Assembly (NCBI RefSeq): GCF_036075115.1
Contig: NZ_CP107958.1
Span: 2,728,001-2,792,000, forward strand
Length of the DNA: 64,000 nucleotides
Source: Streptomyces sp. NBC_00377
Lineage (GTDB): Bacteria > Actinomycetota > Actinomycetes > Streptomycetales > Streptomycetaceae
Direction: 5' to 3'
Both the position numbers and the translations under genes were made by a program. Under the pieces are notes generated by a model. It made no database searches. It was not told the origin of the DNA and saw only the letters and a program-made list of their open reading frames with translations. Of the stretch, positions 20,433-29,292 are shown piece by piece. Position 1 is the stretch's first letter. The number at the start of each line of letters is the position of its first letter.

Positions 20433-21682
20433 GCACGCGCCTCCGCGGTAACCGTCAGTTCCCGGGCCCGGGCCCGTGCCCAGGTCTCCGCTTCGAGGAC
20501 GTCCGACACGGTGAGCGAAGTTCCCGTCGCCGGCGTGCCGTGCTCCTGCACGACCCTGGTGACGGTCTCCATGATCCCGTTGAACGGGATCACACCCTTG
20601 CGGAACGCCTCCACACACTCCTCGTTGGCGGCATTGAACACCGCCGGGGCCGTGCCCGCGAGCTCGCCCACGTGCCGGGCGAGGTTCACGGAGGGGAATG
20701 CCTCGTTGTCGAGCGGCAGGAACTCCCACGTCGACGCCGTGCTCCAGTCGAACGCGGGCGCGGCGTCGGCCACGCGCCGGGGCCAGCCCAGACCGATGGC
20801 GATCGGCCCCCTCATGTCGGGGGGCGTCGCCTGGGCCATCGTCGATCCGTCCGTGAACTCCACCATCGAGTGGACATACGACTGGGGATGTACGACGACC
20901 TCAATGCGGTCGAAGGGAATGTCGTAGAGAAGGTGCGCCTCGATCACTTCCAGGCCCTTGTTGACCAGGGTCGCGGAGTTGATCGTGATCACCGGGCCCA
21001 TGGACCAGGTGGGGTGGGCGAGGGCGTCCTCGACCGTCACGTCGGCCAGCTGCTGCTTCGTACGGCCGCGGAAGGGCCCGCCGGAGGCGGTGACGACCAG
21101 CTTGCGCACCTCCGCGCGGGTGCCGGCGGCGAGGGCCTGGAAGAGGGCCGCGTGCTCGGAGTCCACGGGGATGATCTGCCCGGGCTTCGCGAGCGCCTTG
21201 ACCAGCGGGCCACCGACGATGAGCGACTCCTTGTTGGCGAGCGCGAGGGTGCGGCCCGCCTCCAGGGCGGCGAGGGTGGGCGCGAGGCCGATGGAGCCCG
21301 TGATGCCGTTGAGGACGGTGTGGCAGTCCGAGGCGGCGAGGCGGGTGGCGGCCTCCGGTCCCGCCAGGATCTCGGGGAGCGGCTCCCCCGTCCCGTACTC
21401 GGCGGCGAGCGCCTCGCGCAGGGCCGCGACGACGTCCTCGCGGGCGACCGCGACCGTACGCACCCGCAGCCTGCGGGCCTGTTCGGCGAGGAGGGCGACC
21501 CGGCCGCCGTTGGCGGACAGGCCGGTCACCCGGAAGCGGTCCGGGTTGCGCAGCACGAGGTCGATGGCCTGGGTGCCGATCGAACCGGTGGAGCCGAGGA
21601 TCACCACGTCCTTCGGGCCGTCGCCCGCGACCGGATCGTAGACGAGGTGCGGGTCGGCGAGGGGGGCTGGACTGTCACTCAT
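20429..21682 (-). CDS. dxr: 1-deoxy-D-xylulose-5-phosphate reductoisomerase
   Basis: DXR turns DXP into MEP with NADPH, the committed step of the MEP isoprenoid pathway and the target of fosmidomycin. The 417-residue protein has the NADPH loop [16 protein letters not shown] near residue 30, the [13 protein letters not shown] segment, the metal/substrate motif [12 protein letters not shown], and the flexible substrate loop region TASGGPFRG followed by [22 protein letters not shown]. The ATG at 21682 has a run of G just upstream rather than a well-spaced ribosome site. Translation is coupled to rseP through an ATGA overlap. Confidence 0.96.
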   Translation of the reverse strand: MSDSPAPLADPHLVYDPVAGDGPKDVVILGSTGSIGTQAIDLVLRNPDRFRVTGLSANGGRVALLAEQARRLRVRTVAVAREDVVAALREALAAEYGTGEPLPEILAGPEAATRLAASDCHTVLNGITGSIGLAPTLAALEAGRTLALANKESLIVGGPLVKALAKPGQIIPVDSEHAALFQALAAGTRAEVRKLVVTASGGPFRGRTKQQLADVTVEDALAHPTWSMGPVITINSATLVNKGLEVIEAHLLYDIPFDRIEVVVHPQSYVHSMVEFTDGSTMAQATPPDMRGPIAIGLGWPRRVADAAPAFDWSTASTWEFLPLDNEAFPSVNLARHVGELAGTAPAVFNAANEECVEAFRKGVIPFNGIMETVTRVVQEHGTPATGTSLTVSDVLEAETWARARARELTVTAEARA

Positions 21683-21717
21683 CCCCCCATTGTGGCCGCA
21701 CCGGGGGCGCGGCAGGA

Positions 21718-21772
21718 CAGGGTGCCCCCTGCTCGTCCCCCTCATGGGGGGATCGGAGCAGGGGGCACCCTG
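21718..21772. terminator. Long perfect hairpin between acyl-CoA dehydrogenase and dxr
   Basis: A 17-bp perfect inverted repeat (21718-21734 with 21756-21772) encloses a 21-base loop that itself can pair (TCCCCC with GGGGGA). It begins 20 bases past the acyl-CoA dehydrogenase stop and ends transcription toward dxr. Confidence 0.8.
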
Positions 21773-21791
21773 CGGATGTGTGCGCGATACC

Positions 21792-23729
21792 TCACCTGAT
21801 CGGGCGGTGGACGTTCTCCCGCTCGCTCGGTCCGGGTGTGGTGTCGGCGATCCAGGGGCCCTCGCCGGACGGGTCGACGATGCCCTCTTCCAGCCACTCG
21901 TAGGTGCCGGCCATCACACCCTTGACGACCTTGCGGTCCACGTCGTCGGTGTTGCTCCACAGCCGGGAGAAGAGGTCTTCGACGCGGAGCCGGGACTGGC
22001 GGCAGAAGGCGTCGGCGAGCTGGTAGGCCTCGCGGCCGTTCTCGCCGCGCGCGCGCAGCATTTCGGCGCGCACGCAGGCCGCGCTCATCGCGAACAGCTC
22101 CGCGCCGATGTCGACGATCCGGCCGAGGAACGCCTGCTTGGTCTCCATCCGGCCCTGCCAGCGGGACATGGCGTAGAAGGTGGAGCGGGCGAGCTTGCGG
22201 GAGTGCCGCTCGACGTACCGCAGATGCGGGGAGAGGTCGACGCCCTGCTTGAACCCGGCGAAGGACGAGGGCAGTTGGCCCGGTCCCGCGACCAGCTTCG
22301 GCAGCCACTTGGCGTAGAAGACCCCGGCGTTCGCGCCGGCCCTCGCCTTGTCCTGGAGGGACTTGTCGGGGTCGATGAGGTCGCCGGCGACGGTGAGATG
22401 GGCGTCGACGGCCTCCCGGGCGATGAGGAGGTGCATGATCTCCGTCGAGCCCTCGAAGATGCGGTTGATCCTGAGGTCGCGCAGGACCTGCTCGGCGGGG
22501 ACGGCCTTCTCGCCCCGGGCGGCGAGCGAGGCCGCCGTCTCGAAGCCGCGGCCGCCGCGGATCTGGACCAGTTCGTCGGCCATGCGCCAGCCCAGCTCCG
22601 AGGCGATGAGCTTGGCGAGCGCGCCCTCGATACGGATGTCGTTGCGGTCCTCGTCGGCCATCTGGGAGGACAGGTCGAGCACCGCCTCCAGGGCGAAGGT
22701 GGTCGCCGCGATGAAGCTGATCTTCGCGCCGACCGCCTCGTGCTGGGCGATCGGCCTGCCCCACTGCTCACGGGCCGCGGACCACTCACGGGCGATCTTC
22801 AGGGACCACTTGCCCGCCGCCACGCAGGACGCGGGCAGCGAGAGCCGTCCGGTGTTGAGGGTGGTCAGGGCGATCTTCAGGCCCGCGCCCTCGGGGCCGA
22901 TGCGGTTCTCGGCCGGAACGCGCACCTGGTGGAAGCGGGTCACGCCGTTCTCGATGCCGCGCAGGCCCATGAAGGCGTTGCGGTTCTCGACGGTGATGCC
23001 CGGCGAGTCGGCCTCCACGACGAAGGCCGTGATGCCGCCCTTGTGGCCCTCGCTCCTGGGCACCCGGGCCATCACGACCAGCAGGTCGGCGACGACGCCG
23101 TTGGTCGTCCACAGCTTCACGCCGTCGAGGACGTAGTCTCCCCCCTCGTCCGGCACCGCACTGGTGGCGAGGCGCGCCGGGTCGGAGCCGACGTCCGGTT
23201 CGGTGAGGAGGAAGGCGCTGATGTCCGTGCGGGCGCAGCGGGGCAGGAACCGCTGCTTCTGCTCCGGGGTGCCGAACAGTTTCAGCGGCTGCGGCACGCC
23301 GATCGACTGGTGCGCAGAGAGCAGCACGCCGATCGCGGGGCTGGCCGAGCCGACCAGGGCCAGGGCCTTGTTGTAGTACACCTGGGTGAGTCCCAGGCCG
23401 CCGTACTTGGGGTCGATCTTCATGCCGAGGGCGCCGAGCTCCTTGAGCCCGTTGATCACCTCGTCGGGGATCCGGGCCTCGCGCTCGATGAGGGCCGCGT
23501 CCACCTTCGTCTCGCAGAAGTCGCGGAGTTTCGTCAGGAACTGCTCGCCACGCCGGACGGCCTCGTCGGTGGGGAGCGGGTGGGGATGGATGAGGTCCAG
23601 CCGGAACCGGCCGAGGAACAGTTCCTTGGCGAAGCTGGGCTTGCGCCAGTCCTGCTCCCGCGCGGCCTCCGCGACCTGGCGGGCCTCGCGTTCGGTGACG
23701 GTGGGTTTCTTGAGGGGTGGTGCGGACAT
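21792..23729 (-). CDS. Acyl-CoA dehydrogenase (large, FadE-type)
   Basis: A flavoenzyme of the acyl-CoA dehydrogenase family, catalysing alpha-beta oxidation of acyl-CoA esters. The start at 23729 ([23 protein letters not shown]) has GAGGTGAG upstream. At 645 residues it is longer than the usual 380-400, with an N-terminal extension of about 70 residues and a long C-terminal helical domain, as in larger FadE proteins. The core has [18 protein letters not shown] (FAD/substrate strand), [10 protein letters not shown], and the late [14 protein letters not shown] with [19 protein letters not shown] typical catalytic glutamate position is not assigned with certainty. It stands alone; the acyl substrate is not evident. 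Confidence 0.88.
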   Translation of the reverse strand: MSAPPLKKPTVTEREARQVAEAAREQDWRKPSFAKELFLGRFRLDLIHPHPLPTDEAVRRGEQFLTKLRDFCETKVDAALIEREARIPDEVINGLKELGALGMKIDPKYGGLGLTQVYYNKALALVGSASPAIGVLLSAHQSIGVPQPLKLFGTPEQKQRFLPRCARTDISAFLLTEPDVGSDPARLATSAVPDEGGDYVLDGVKLWTTNGVVADLLVVMARVPRSEGHKGGITAFVVEADSPGITVENRNAFMGLRGIENGVTRFHQVRVPAENRIGPEGAGLKIALTTLNTGRLSLPASCVAAGKWSLKIAREWSAAREQWGRPIAQHEAVGAKISFIAATTFALEAVLDLSSQMADEDRNDIRIEGALAKLIASELGWRMADELVQIRGGRGFETAASLAARGEKAVPAEQVLRDLRINRIFEGSTEIMHLLIAREAVDAHLTVAGDLIDPDKSLQDKARAGANAGVFYAKWLPKLVAGPGQLPSSFAGFKQGVDLSPHLRYVERHSRKLARSTFYAMSRWQGRMETKQAFLGRIVDIGAELFAMSAACVRAEMLRARGENGREAYQLADAFCRQSRLRVEDLFSRLWSNTDDVDRKVVKGVMAGTYEWLEEGIVDPSGEGPWIADTTPGPSERENVHRPIR

Positions 23730-24017
23730 GAGGCTCACCTCGCCGCGAATCGGGATCTCGGACCACATTGGTTACCGATGGGTGCTACCCGATCGTTGGT
23801 ACCCGATCCGGGGCCGGGTGGCCACCCCGCGCGCGTACGTCCGGCCGGCTCCGCCGGGTGCCCGCGAGCTGCGGGCGGCCCGTTTCCTCCCCGCCCCGGG
23901 CGTCGGCCCCCTTGCGGGGAGGGCGTGCGGCGCGGGCGCGCGGCCTGGGCCGAACGAGTGGTGGCCACCGTGGCCGGAAATGCTTGCCGTACTCTTCTCC
24001 ACCAATCCCCCACAACT

Positions 24018-24041
24018 GGTTGTCGAAGCGCTTCGACAACC
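24018..24041. promoter_or_regulatory. LacI-type operator, 24-bp perfect palindrome
   Basis: A 24-base perfect palindrome centred on the CG of GAAGCGCTTC lies about 100 bases before the lacI ATG in the gap shared with the divergent acyl-CoA dehydrogenase gene. This is the form expected of a LacI-family operator. It is the longest of four copies in the window. Confidence 0.8.
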
Positions 24042-24108
24042 TATGGACACCCACCCCCGCTAGGGCTACTGTCGAACCACCCTCACCCGCCCCTGTTCGT
24101 TCTGCGCA

Positions 24109-24126
24109 CTGTCGAAGCGCTTCACA
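24109..24126. promoter_or_regulatory. Second LacI-type operator before lacI
   Basis: The core GTCGAAGCGCTTCACA is an imperfect copy of the operator centred 89 bases upstream and lies within 20 bases of the lacI ATG. The pair suggests repression by looping or promoter occlusion. The rest of the 413-base gap is GC-rich and shows no gene. Confidence 0.7.
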
Positions 24127-24142
24127 AAACTTGGAGAGCTGG

Positions 24143-25156
24143 ATGGTCACCCTCGCCGAGGTCGCCCAGCACGCCGGAGTCTCGGCGAGCACGGTGAGCT
24201 ATGTCCTCAGTGGCAAGCGGTCCATCTCCACGACCACCCGGCAGCGGGTCGAGCAGAGCATCCGGCAGCTCGGCTACCACCCCAACGCGGGCGCCCGCGC
24301 ACTGGCCAGCAGCAGGTCGAACATCATCGCGCTGATGATCCCGCTGCGGACCGACATCTATGTGCCGGTGATGATGGAGATCGCCATCGCGGTGGCCACC
24401 ACGGCACGTACGCACGGGTACGACGTTCTGCTGCTCACCGGCGAGGAGGGTTCCGACGCGGTCCGCCGTGTCACGGGCAGCGGGCTCGCCGACGCGATGA
24501 TCCTGATGGACGTCGAACTCGACGACGAGCGACTGCCGCTGCTGCGCTCCACCGACCAGCCGTCCGTCCTGATCGGGCTGCCCGCCGACACCACCGGTCT
24601 GACCTGCGTCGATCTGGACTTCGCGGCGACCGGCGCGCTGTGCGTGGAGCACCTGGCGACGCTCGGACACCGTGATATCGCTGTCATCGGCGAGGCACCG
24701 GCGGTCTATGAACGGCACACCGGCTTCGCCGAGCGCACGCTCGACGGACTCCGGCACCGGGCCAGGGAACTGGGGCTGCGACTGCTGCACCGCCCGTGCG
24801 AGGGCGGGTACGACGCCATGGCCGTGACCCTGGCCCGGATCCTGGACGAGCGTCCGGGCACCACCGGGTTCGTGGTGCAGAACGAGTCGGCGGTCGAGCC
24901 GCTGCTCGCGCTGCTGCGTCAGCAGGGCCGGGCCGTCCCGGAGGACGTGTCGGTGGTGGCCGTCTGCCCCGACCAGGTCGCCGTCCAGGCCTCGGTGCGG
25001 CTGACGTCGGTCGCGATCCCCGCCCAGGACATGGGCCGGCACGCCGTGGAACGCCTGGTCGCCAAGCTGGAGGGGCACGGCGGCGACGAAGTCGTGCTGA
25101 TCGCGCCCGAGTTGACGGTCCGGGCGAGCACGGGGCCGGCGCCCGCCGTCTTCTGA
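24143..25156 (+). CDS. LacI-family transcriptional repressor of the xyloglucan locus
   Basis: The 337 residues start with the LacI HTH and hinge (TLAEVAQHAGVSASTVSYVLSGK, then GYHPNAGARALASSRSNII) and continue with a periplasmic-binding-like effector domain (LRTDIYVPVMMEIAIAV, HRDIAVIGE, VSVVAVCPDQVAVQ, LTSVAIPAQDMGRHAVERL). The ATG at 24143 has GGAG upstream, next to the second of two GAAGCGCTTC operators, so autoregulation is likely. The same palindromes occur upstream of the importer operon and the GH3 gene 13 kb away. The effector is probably a xyloglucan-derived oligosaccharide or a sugar from it, which is inference. Confidence 0.9.
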   Translation: MVTLAEVAQHAGVSASTVSYVLSGKRSISTTTRQRVEQSIRQLGYHPNAGARALASSRSNIIALMIPLRTDIYVPVMMEIAIAVATTARTHGYDVLLLTGEEGSDAVRRVTGSGLADAMILMDVELDDERLPLLRSTDQPSVLIGLPADTTGLTCVDLDFAATGALCVEHLATLGHRDIAVIGEAPAVYERHTGFAERTLDGLRHRARELGLRLLHRPCEGGYDAMAVTLARILDERPGTTGFVVQNESAVEPLLALLRQQGRAVPEDVSVVAVCPDQVAVQASVRLTSVAIPAQDMGRHAVERLVAKLEGHGGDEVVLIAPELTVRASTGPAPAVF

Positions 25157-25230
25157 CACCCCACCGTCCTCCGACACCTCCCGCCGTCTCCTGACGCCCC
25201 ACCGTCCTCCGACACGCCCCGCCGTCTCCT
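25155..25230. repeat. Two 38-bp tandem repeats between lacI and GH31
   Basis: Two adjacent 38-base units (25155-25192, 25193-25230) differ at three positions. Each is a GAC + CCCCACCGTCCTCCGACAC type sequence. The last codons of lacI (CCCGCCGTCTTC) match the unit end, so the array may have grown from the gene's 3' end. A partial third copy follows to about 25255. Confidence 0.6.
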
Positions 25231-25344
25231 GCCCCCCACCGCCGTCTCCGAGACACCCGCCTGTCCCGACACATCCGCTCCACCGCTGTCGTGCCCGCCG
25301 CCAGGGCACCTCCATGTCTGCACTCCTTCTAAGGAGCACTCCAC

Positions 25345-27387
25345 ATGAACCAGCCTGCCGAAAACCAGCCTCAGGTCAGCCTCGCGCAGTCGTCTCCCAC
25401 GGTCGGCACCTTCCGTGAGCAGGACGGCGCCCTGGAGTGGAGCGGCCGCCAGGAGACCCTGCGGGTCGAGCCGTGGGGTCCGGACGCCGTCCGGGTGCGC
25501 GCCCGGCTGGGCGGGCCGATCCTCGAAGGGCTGCCGGGCGCGCTCCTCGACGAGCCGCCCGCCACCGAGAGCAGCGTCAAGTCCGGTGACATGGAAGCCC
25601 ATTTGACCGTCGGCGCCCTCACCGTCGAGGTGAACGCCGAGGGCATGGTCCGCTTCCTGCGGACGGACGACCGTACGGAGATCCTGGCCGAGCAGCGTGC
25701 CCACTTCTGGTGGCCGGGGCCGCGCCTCTACACCGCCGTCGGCAACGGCCACCACCGCCTGGAGCAGCGCTTCGCCGCCTACGACGACGAGAAGCTGTAC
25801 GGCCTCGGCCAGCACCAGCACGGCAGGCTGGACCAGAAGGGCCTGGTCGTCGACCTGGTCCAGCGCAACGCCGAGGTGGGCATCCCGGTGCTCACCTCCA
25901 GCCGCGGTTACACACTGCTGTGGAACAACCCGGCGATCGGACGGGTCGAACTGGCCGGGAACGGCACCCGCTGGGTCGCGGACTCGGCCCGGCAGATCGA
26001 CTACTGGATCACCGCCGGCGACCCTGCCGACGCCCAGCGCCGCTACAGCGCGGCCACCGGCCGCACCCCGATGCTGCCGGAGTGGGCGGCGGGCTTCTGG
26101 CAGTGCAAGCTGCGCTACCGCACCCAGGACGAACTCCTCGAAGTGGCACGGGAATACAGGCGCCGGGGACTGCCCCTCGACGCCATCGTCTGCGACTTCT
26201 TCCACTGGACCCACCTGGGCGACTGGAAGTTCGACCCGGCCGAGTGGCCCGACCCGGGTGCGATGGTCAGGGAACTCGACGAACTGGGCGTCAAGCTGGT
26301 GGTGAGCGTCTGGCCGTCGGTGTCGCCGCTGAGCGAGAACCATCCGGTGATGGAGCAGCGCGGCTACTTCATCGGCACCCAGTACGGACCGATGGCCCAC
26401 GCCGACTGGCCGGACAAGGGCGTCGCCTCGACCGTCCAGGTGGCGTTCTACGACGCGACGAACCCCGACGCCCGTGAGTTCCTGTGGTCGAGGATCCGCG
26501 ACAACTACCTCGCCCCGTACGGCATCACGGCCTTCTGGCTGGACGCCTGCGAGCCGGAGCTGAAGCCCGGCTTCCCGGAGAACCTGCGCTACTGGACGGG
26601 CCCCGGCCTGGAGGTCGGCAACAGCTACCCGGCCGAGAACGCCCGCACCTTCTACGAGGGACTGCGCGCGGCCGGCGAGGAGGAGATCGTCAGCCTCAAC
26701 CGGTCGGCGTGGGCGGGCAGTCAGCGCTATGGCGCCGCTCTGTGGTCCGGGGACATCGGCACCGACTTCGCGACCCTGCGCCGGCAGATCGCGGCCGGCC
26801 TGAACACCGCGCTGTCGGGCATCCCTTGGTGGAACACCGACATCGGCGGCTTCCACGGCGGCGACCCGGACGACCCCGCGTACCAGGAGGTGATGGTCCG
26901 CTGGTTCCAGTTCGGCGCGCTGTCCCCGCTGATGCGCCTGCACGGCTTCCGCGACCCGGGCATGCCGCTGGGCCCGGACATGACGGGCGGCCCGAACGAG
27001 GTGTGGTCGTACGGCGAGGAGGCCGGCGCGGTCCTGGAGAAGTACTTGCGGCTGCGCGAGCGCCTCAAGCCGTACGTCCTGAAGGTCATGCGGGAGGCCC
27101 ACGAGGAGGGTCTGCCGCCCATGCGGCCGCTGTTCCTGGAGTTCCCCGACGACCCGGCGGCCTGGTCGGTGGACGACTCCTACCTCTTCGGCCGGGACCT
27201 GCTCGTCGCCCCGGTGCTGACGGCGGGCGCCAGGACCCGCACGGCCTACCTCCCGGCGGGCGCGGCCTGGGCGGACGCGTGGACGGGCAAGACGTACGAG
27301 GGCGGCGCGACCGTGACGGTCGACGCCCCGCTGGACCGCCTCCCCCTGTTCCTGCGGGACGGGGCGCGGCTGCCGGTGCCGGAGTAG
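25345..27387 (+). CDS. GH31 glycosidase, probable alpha-xylosidase
   Basis: Glycoside hydrolase family 31 enzymes remove alpha-linked glucose or xylose. The 680-residue protein has an N-terminal beta-sandwich (about 1-230) and a (beta/alpha)8 barrel. The nucleophile is Asp400 in AFWLDACEPELKPG and the acid/base is Asp470 in LWSGDIGTDF; FRDPGM and a distal beta domain follow. No signal peptide, so it works in the cytoplasm on imported oligosaccharides. Of the GH31 activities, alpha-xylosidase (YicI-like) fits best because GH74, GH12, GH42 and GH3 genes and the same operators surround it; alpha-glucosidase cannot be excluded. It probably follows lacI in one transcript, 188 bases downstream, behind an AAGGAG site. 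Confidence 0.85.
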   Translation: MNQPAENQPQVSLAQSSPTVGTFREQDGALEWSGRQETLRVEPWGPDAVRVRARLGGPILEGLPGALLDEPPATESSVKSGDMEAHLTVGALTVEVNAEGMVRFLRTDDRTEILAEQRAHFWWPGPRLYTAVGNGHHRLEQRFAAYDDEKLYGLGQHQHGRLDQKGLVVDLVQRNAEVGIPVLTSSRGYTLLWNNPAIGRVELAGNGTRWVADSARQIDYWITAGDPADAQRRYSAATGRTPMLPEWAAGFWQCKLRYRTQDELLEVAREYRRRGLPLDAIVCDFFHWTHLGDWKFDPAEWPDPGAMVRELDELGVKLVVSVWPSVSPLSENHPVMEQRGYFIGTQYGPMAHADWPDKGVASTVQVAFYDATNPDAREFLWSRIRDNYLAPYGITAFWLDACEPELKPGFPENLRYWTGPGLEVGNSYPAENARTFYEGLRAAGEEEIVSLNRSAWAGSQRYGAALWSGDIGTDFATLRRQIAAGLNTALSGIPWWNTDIGGFHGGDPDDPAYQEVMVRWFQFGALSPLMRLHGFRDPGMPLGPDMTGGPNEVWSYGEEAGAVLEKYLRLRERLKPYVLKVMREAHEEGLPPMRPLFLEFPDDPAAWSVDDSYLFGRDLLVAPVLTAGARTRTAYLPAGAAWADAWTGKTYEGGATVTVDAPLDRLPLFLRDGARLPVPE

Positions 27388-27523
27388 CCGCAGGGGAAGG
27401 GGACGCGGCCGGCACCTCGGTCGGGTGGCCGGTGTCCAGGCACCGGCGGCCGCGCCGGAGCGCGAGCGGCACCGGCGAGCCGAGGCCGGCCTCGTCCGGC
27501 CTCGTCCGGCCTACGATGACGCG

Positions 27524-28201
27524 GTGAAGTTCGTGATGGTGCCGGGTGGCTGGCAGGGCGGGTGGGTGTTCGACCGGGTGGCTGCCGAGCTGCGCCGGGA
27601 CGGCCACCACGTCGAGGCGGTGACCCTGTCGGGGCTGGAGCCGGACGGCCCGGAAGACATGGACCGTCCGCCGAACCTCGACACCCATGTCGACCAGGTG
27701 GCCGGGCTCATCGACCGTGGCGACGGAACGCCCGTCGCGCTGTGCGGGCACAGTTACGGCGGGATGGTGATCGCCGGTGTCGCGGATCGGCTCGGCGACC
27801 GCCTCGACCAGCTCGTCTTCATCGACGCCTACGTCCCGGACGACGGGGACTCGTGCTGGTCGTTGACCAGCGACCGCTTCCGGGAGTTGTTCATGGCCGG
27901 TGCCCGCGCCGACGGTCGCTGGGTCGCGGTCCCCGAGGGCCTCGACCCTCGCGCGCGACCGCACCCACTGGCGAGCTTCGTCCAGTCGATCAGGCTGGGA
28001 GGCACCCCCGGCGGCACGCTCGGCCGGACCTTCATCAGTGGTGGCGCGTGGCCGGGCAGCCCGTTCGTGACCCTGACCGAGCGGCTGCGCGACGACTCGG
28101 ACTGGCGGGTCCACGAGATCGCCGTCGGCCACAACATCGCCCGCCGCGACCCGCAGGCCCTCGCAGCCGTTCTCGGCGCACTGCCGCCCGCCTCCGCCTG
28201 A
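27524..28201 (+). CDS. Alpha/beta hydrolase (salicylate esterase/EstC-like)
   Basis: A 225-residue alpha/beta hydrolase. It has the oxyanion segment MVPGGWQGGWVFDRV, the nucleophile elbow CGHSYGGMVIAGVAD with Ser about 80, a strand with VFIDAYVPDDGDS, and the C-terminal GHNIARRDPQALAAVL with a candidate catalytic His. This is the pattern of the small esterase/lyase group that includes plant methyl esterases and bacterial EstC. The substrate is unknown. The GTG start at 27524 has no clear ribosome site. It lies inside the xyloglucan locus and on the plus strand, but none of the LacI operators is near it; removal of acetyl esters is only a guess. Confidence 0.7.
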   Translation: MKFVMVPGGWQGGWVFDRVAAELRRDGHHVEAVTLSGLEPDGPEDMDRPPNLDTHVDQVAGLIDRGDGTPVALCGHSYGGMVIAGVADRLGDRLDQLVFIDAYVPDDGDSCWSLTSDRFRELFMAGARADGRWVAVPEGLDPRARPHPLASFVQSIRLGGTPGGTLGRTFISGGAWPGSPFVTLTERLRDDSDWRVHEIAVGHNIARRDPQALAAVLGALPPASA

Positions 28202-28346
28202 CGCGCAGCCGCTCGCTCCTCCGTGTGGAGACGCGGGCCACGCCCTCGTCCAGGGCGTCCGCTCCCGCTCCTCCGACGCTCCTGCGCGGCAGGGCCACGG
28301 CCGGTCCGCGTGATCGCGGGCCGGCCGTGGCCGTCGGTGAGCGTGG

Positions 28347-29060
28347 TCAGCCGCTGCTGACGGTCAGGTTGTTGGTGGTGAAGTTCAGCCCCCCGGACGA
28401 GGAGGTGATCTCGTAGCCGAACTGCACGTCACCGATGGTCTCGTTGCCGAACCAGCCCTTGGTGTCCTTGATCCACTTGAGGATCGGCAGGATGTTGACG
28501 GTGCCGGAGGACGAGTTGGACGTACGGACGAAGGAAAAGACCTCGTTCGCGCCGTTGTTGCCCTTGTAGACGGTCCAGGTGTGACCGCCGAGCGTCACGT
28601 TCCCCTGGGAGGTGCCGAGGGGGCCGACGGCTCCGGTCTTGTTGACCCAGAGCATGATCTCGTAGTCGTAGTCGGTGTCCCAGATGTCGTACGACGTGTT
28701 GTACGCGCCGGACGACGGGACCGTGACGTTGTAGCTGCTGGAGAGGGAGCCCAGTGAGGTGATCGACTTGTTGATCACCTTCTTGGAGTCCGGGTAGGAC
28801 TTGATACCGCCGGTGTTCGGGTGGTTGGCCCAGACACCCCAGTTGGTGCCCGAGTTGGCCCAGACGCACTGGCTGCCGGCGCCGGAGCCCCAGATGTTGT
28901 TGTAGAGCGTGTAGCCGTTGAGGCTGGTGTTGCCCCACTGGTCGCAGGTGTTCCAGACGGCGGCCGAGGCGGGGGCCGAGGCCAGGGCGACGGTGGCGCC
29001 GAGCGCGAGCGCGGGGGCCAGCAGGGCCCTGCCGATCCTGCTCAGGGTGCGTGTTGCCAT
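28347..29060 (-). CDS. GH12 secreted endoglucanase/xyloglucanase
   Basis: The 237-residue precursor has a Sec signal (ALLAPALALGATVALASAPASA, cut near 33) and the GH12 jelly roll: WNTCDQWGN, YTLYNNIWG, QCVWANSGTNWGVWANHPN, and the catalytic pair Glu134 in DYEIMLWVNK and Glu217 in DVQFGYEI. It resembles the Streptomyces CelB type but has no carbohydrate-binding module. GH12 enzymes cut beta-1,4-glucan, and several act on xyloglucan. It lies 232 bases downstream of GH42 in the same direction and may belong to the importer transcript or have its own promoter (GGAAGGGA ribosome site). CebR-type cellulose control cannot be ruled out, although no CebR box was seen. Confidence 0.9.
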   Translation of the reverse strand: MATRTLSRIGRALLAPALALGATVALASAPASAAVWNTCDQWGNTSLNGYTLYNNIWGSGAGSQCVWANSGTNWGVWANHPNTGGIKSYPDSKKVINKSITSLGSLSSSYNVTVPSSGAYNTSYDIWDTDYDYEIMLWVNKTGAVGPLGTSQGNVTLGGHTWTVYKGNNGANEVFSFVRTSNSSSGTVNILPILKWIKDTKGWFGNETIGDVQFGYEITSSSGGLNFTTNNLTVSSG

Positions 29061-29292
29061 GGTGTCCCTTCCATGGGTGGGGGGAAGTGCGCTTACCGGG
29101 GGGAGTCACCACGTCCCCGGGATGAGGACGTGGTCTTCTTCTCCGGCGACGCGATCGAGCGGCTGTGCGTCCGCGTCGTCGGAGGAAGTGCGGACTTCGG
29201 CGCGATGACCGCGGTGCGGCCGCGGCACGGCCCGGGCGCGGTCGGGGTCCCGCCGCAGGGGAGGGCGGGGTGCGCACGGGACGACGCGCCGG

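Noticed and set aside
27524..28201. Carbohydrate acetyl esterase as part of the xyloglucan locus
   Set aside because: The sequence resembles EstC-like hydrolases and there is no operator near it; its place may be chance.
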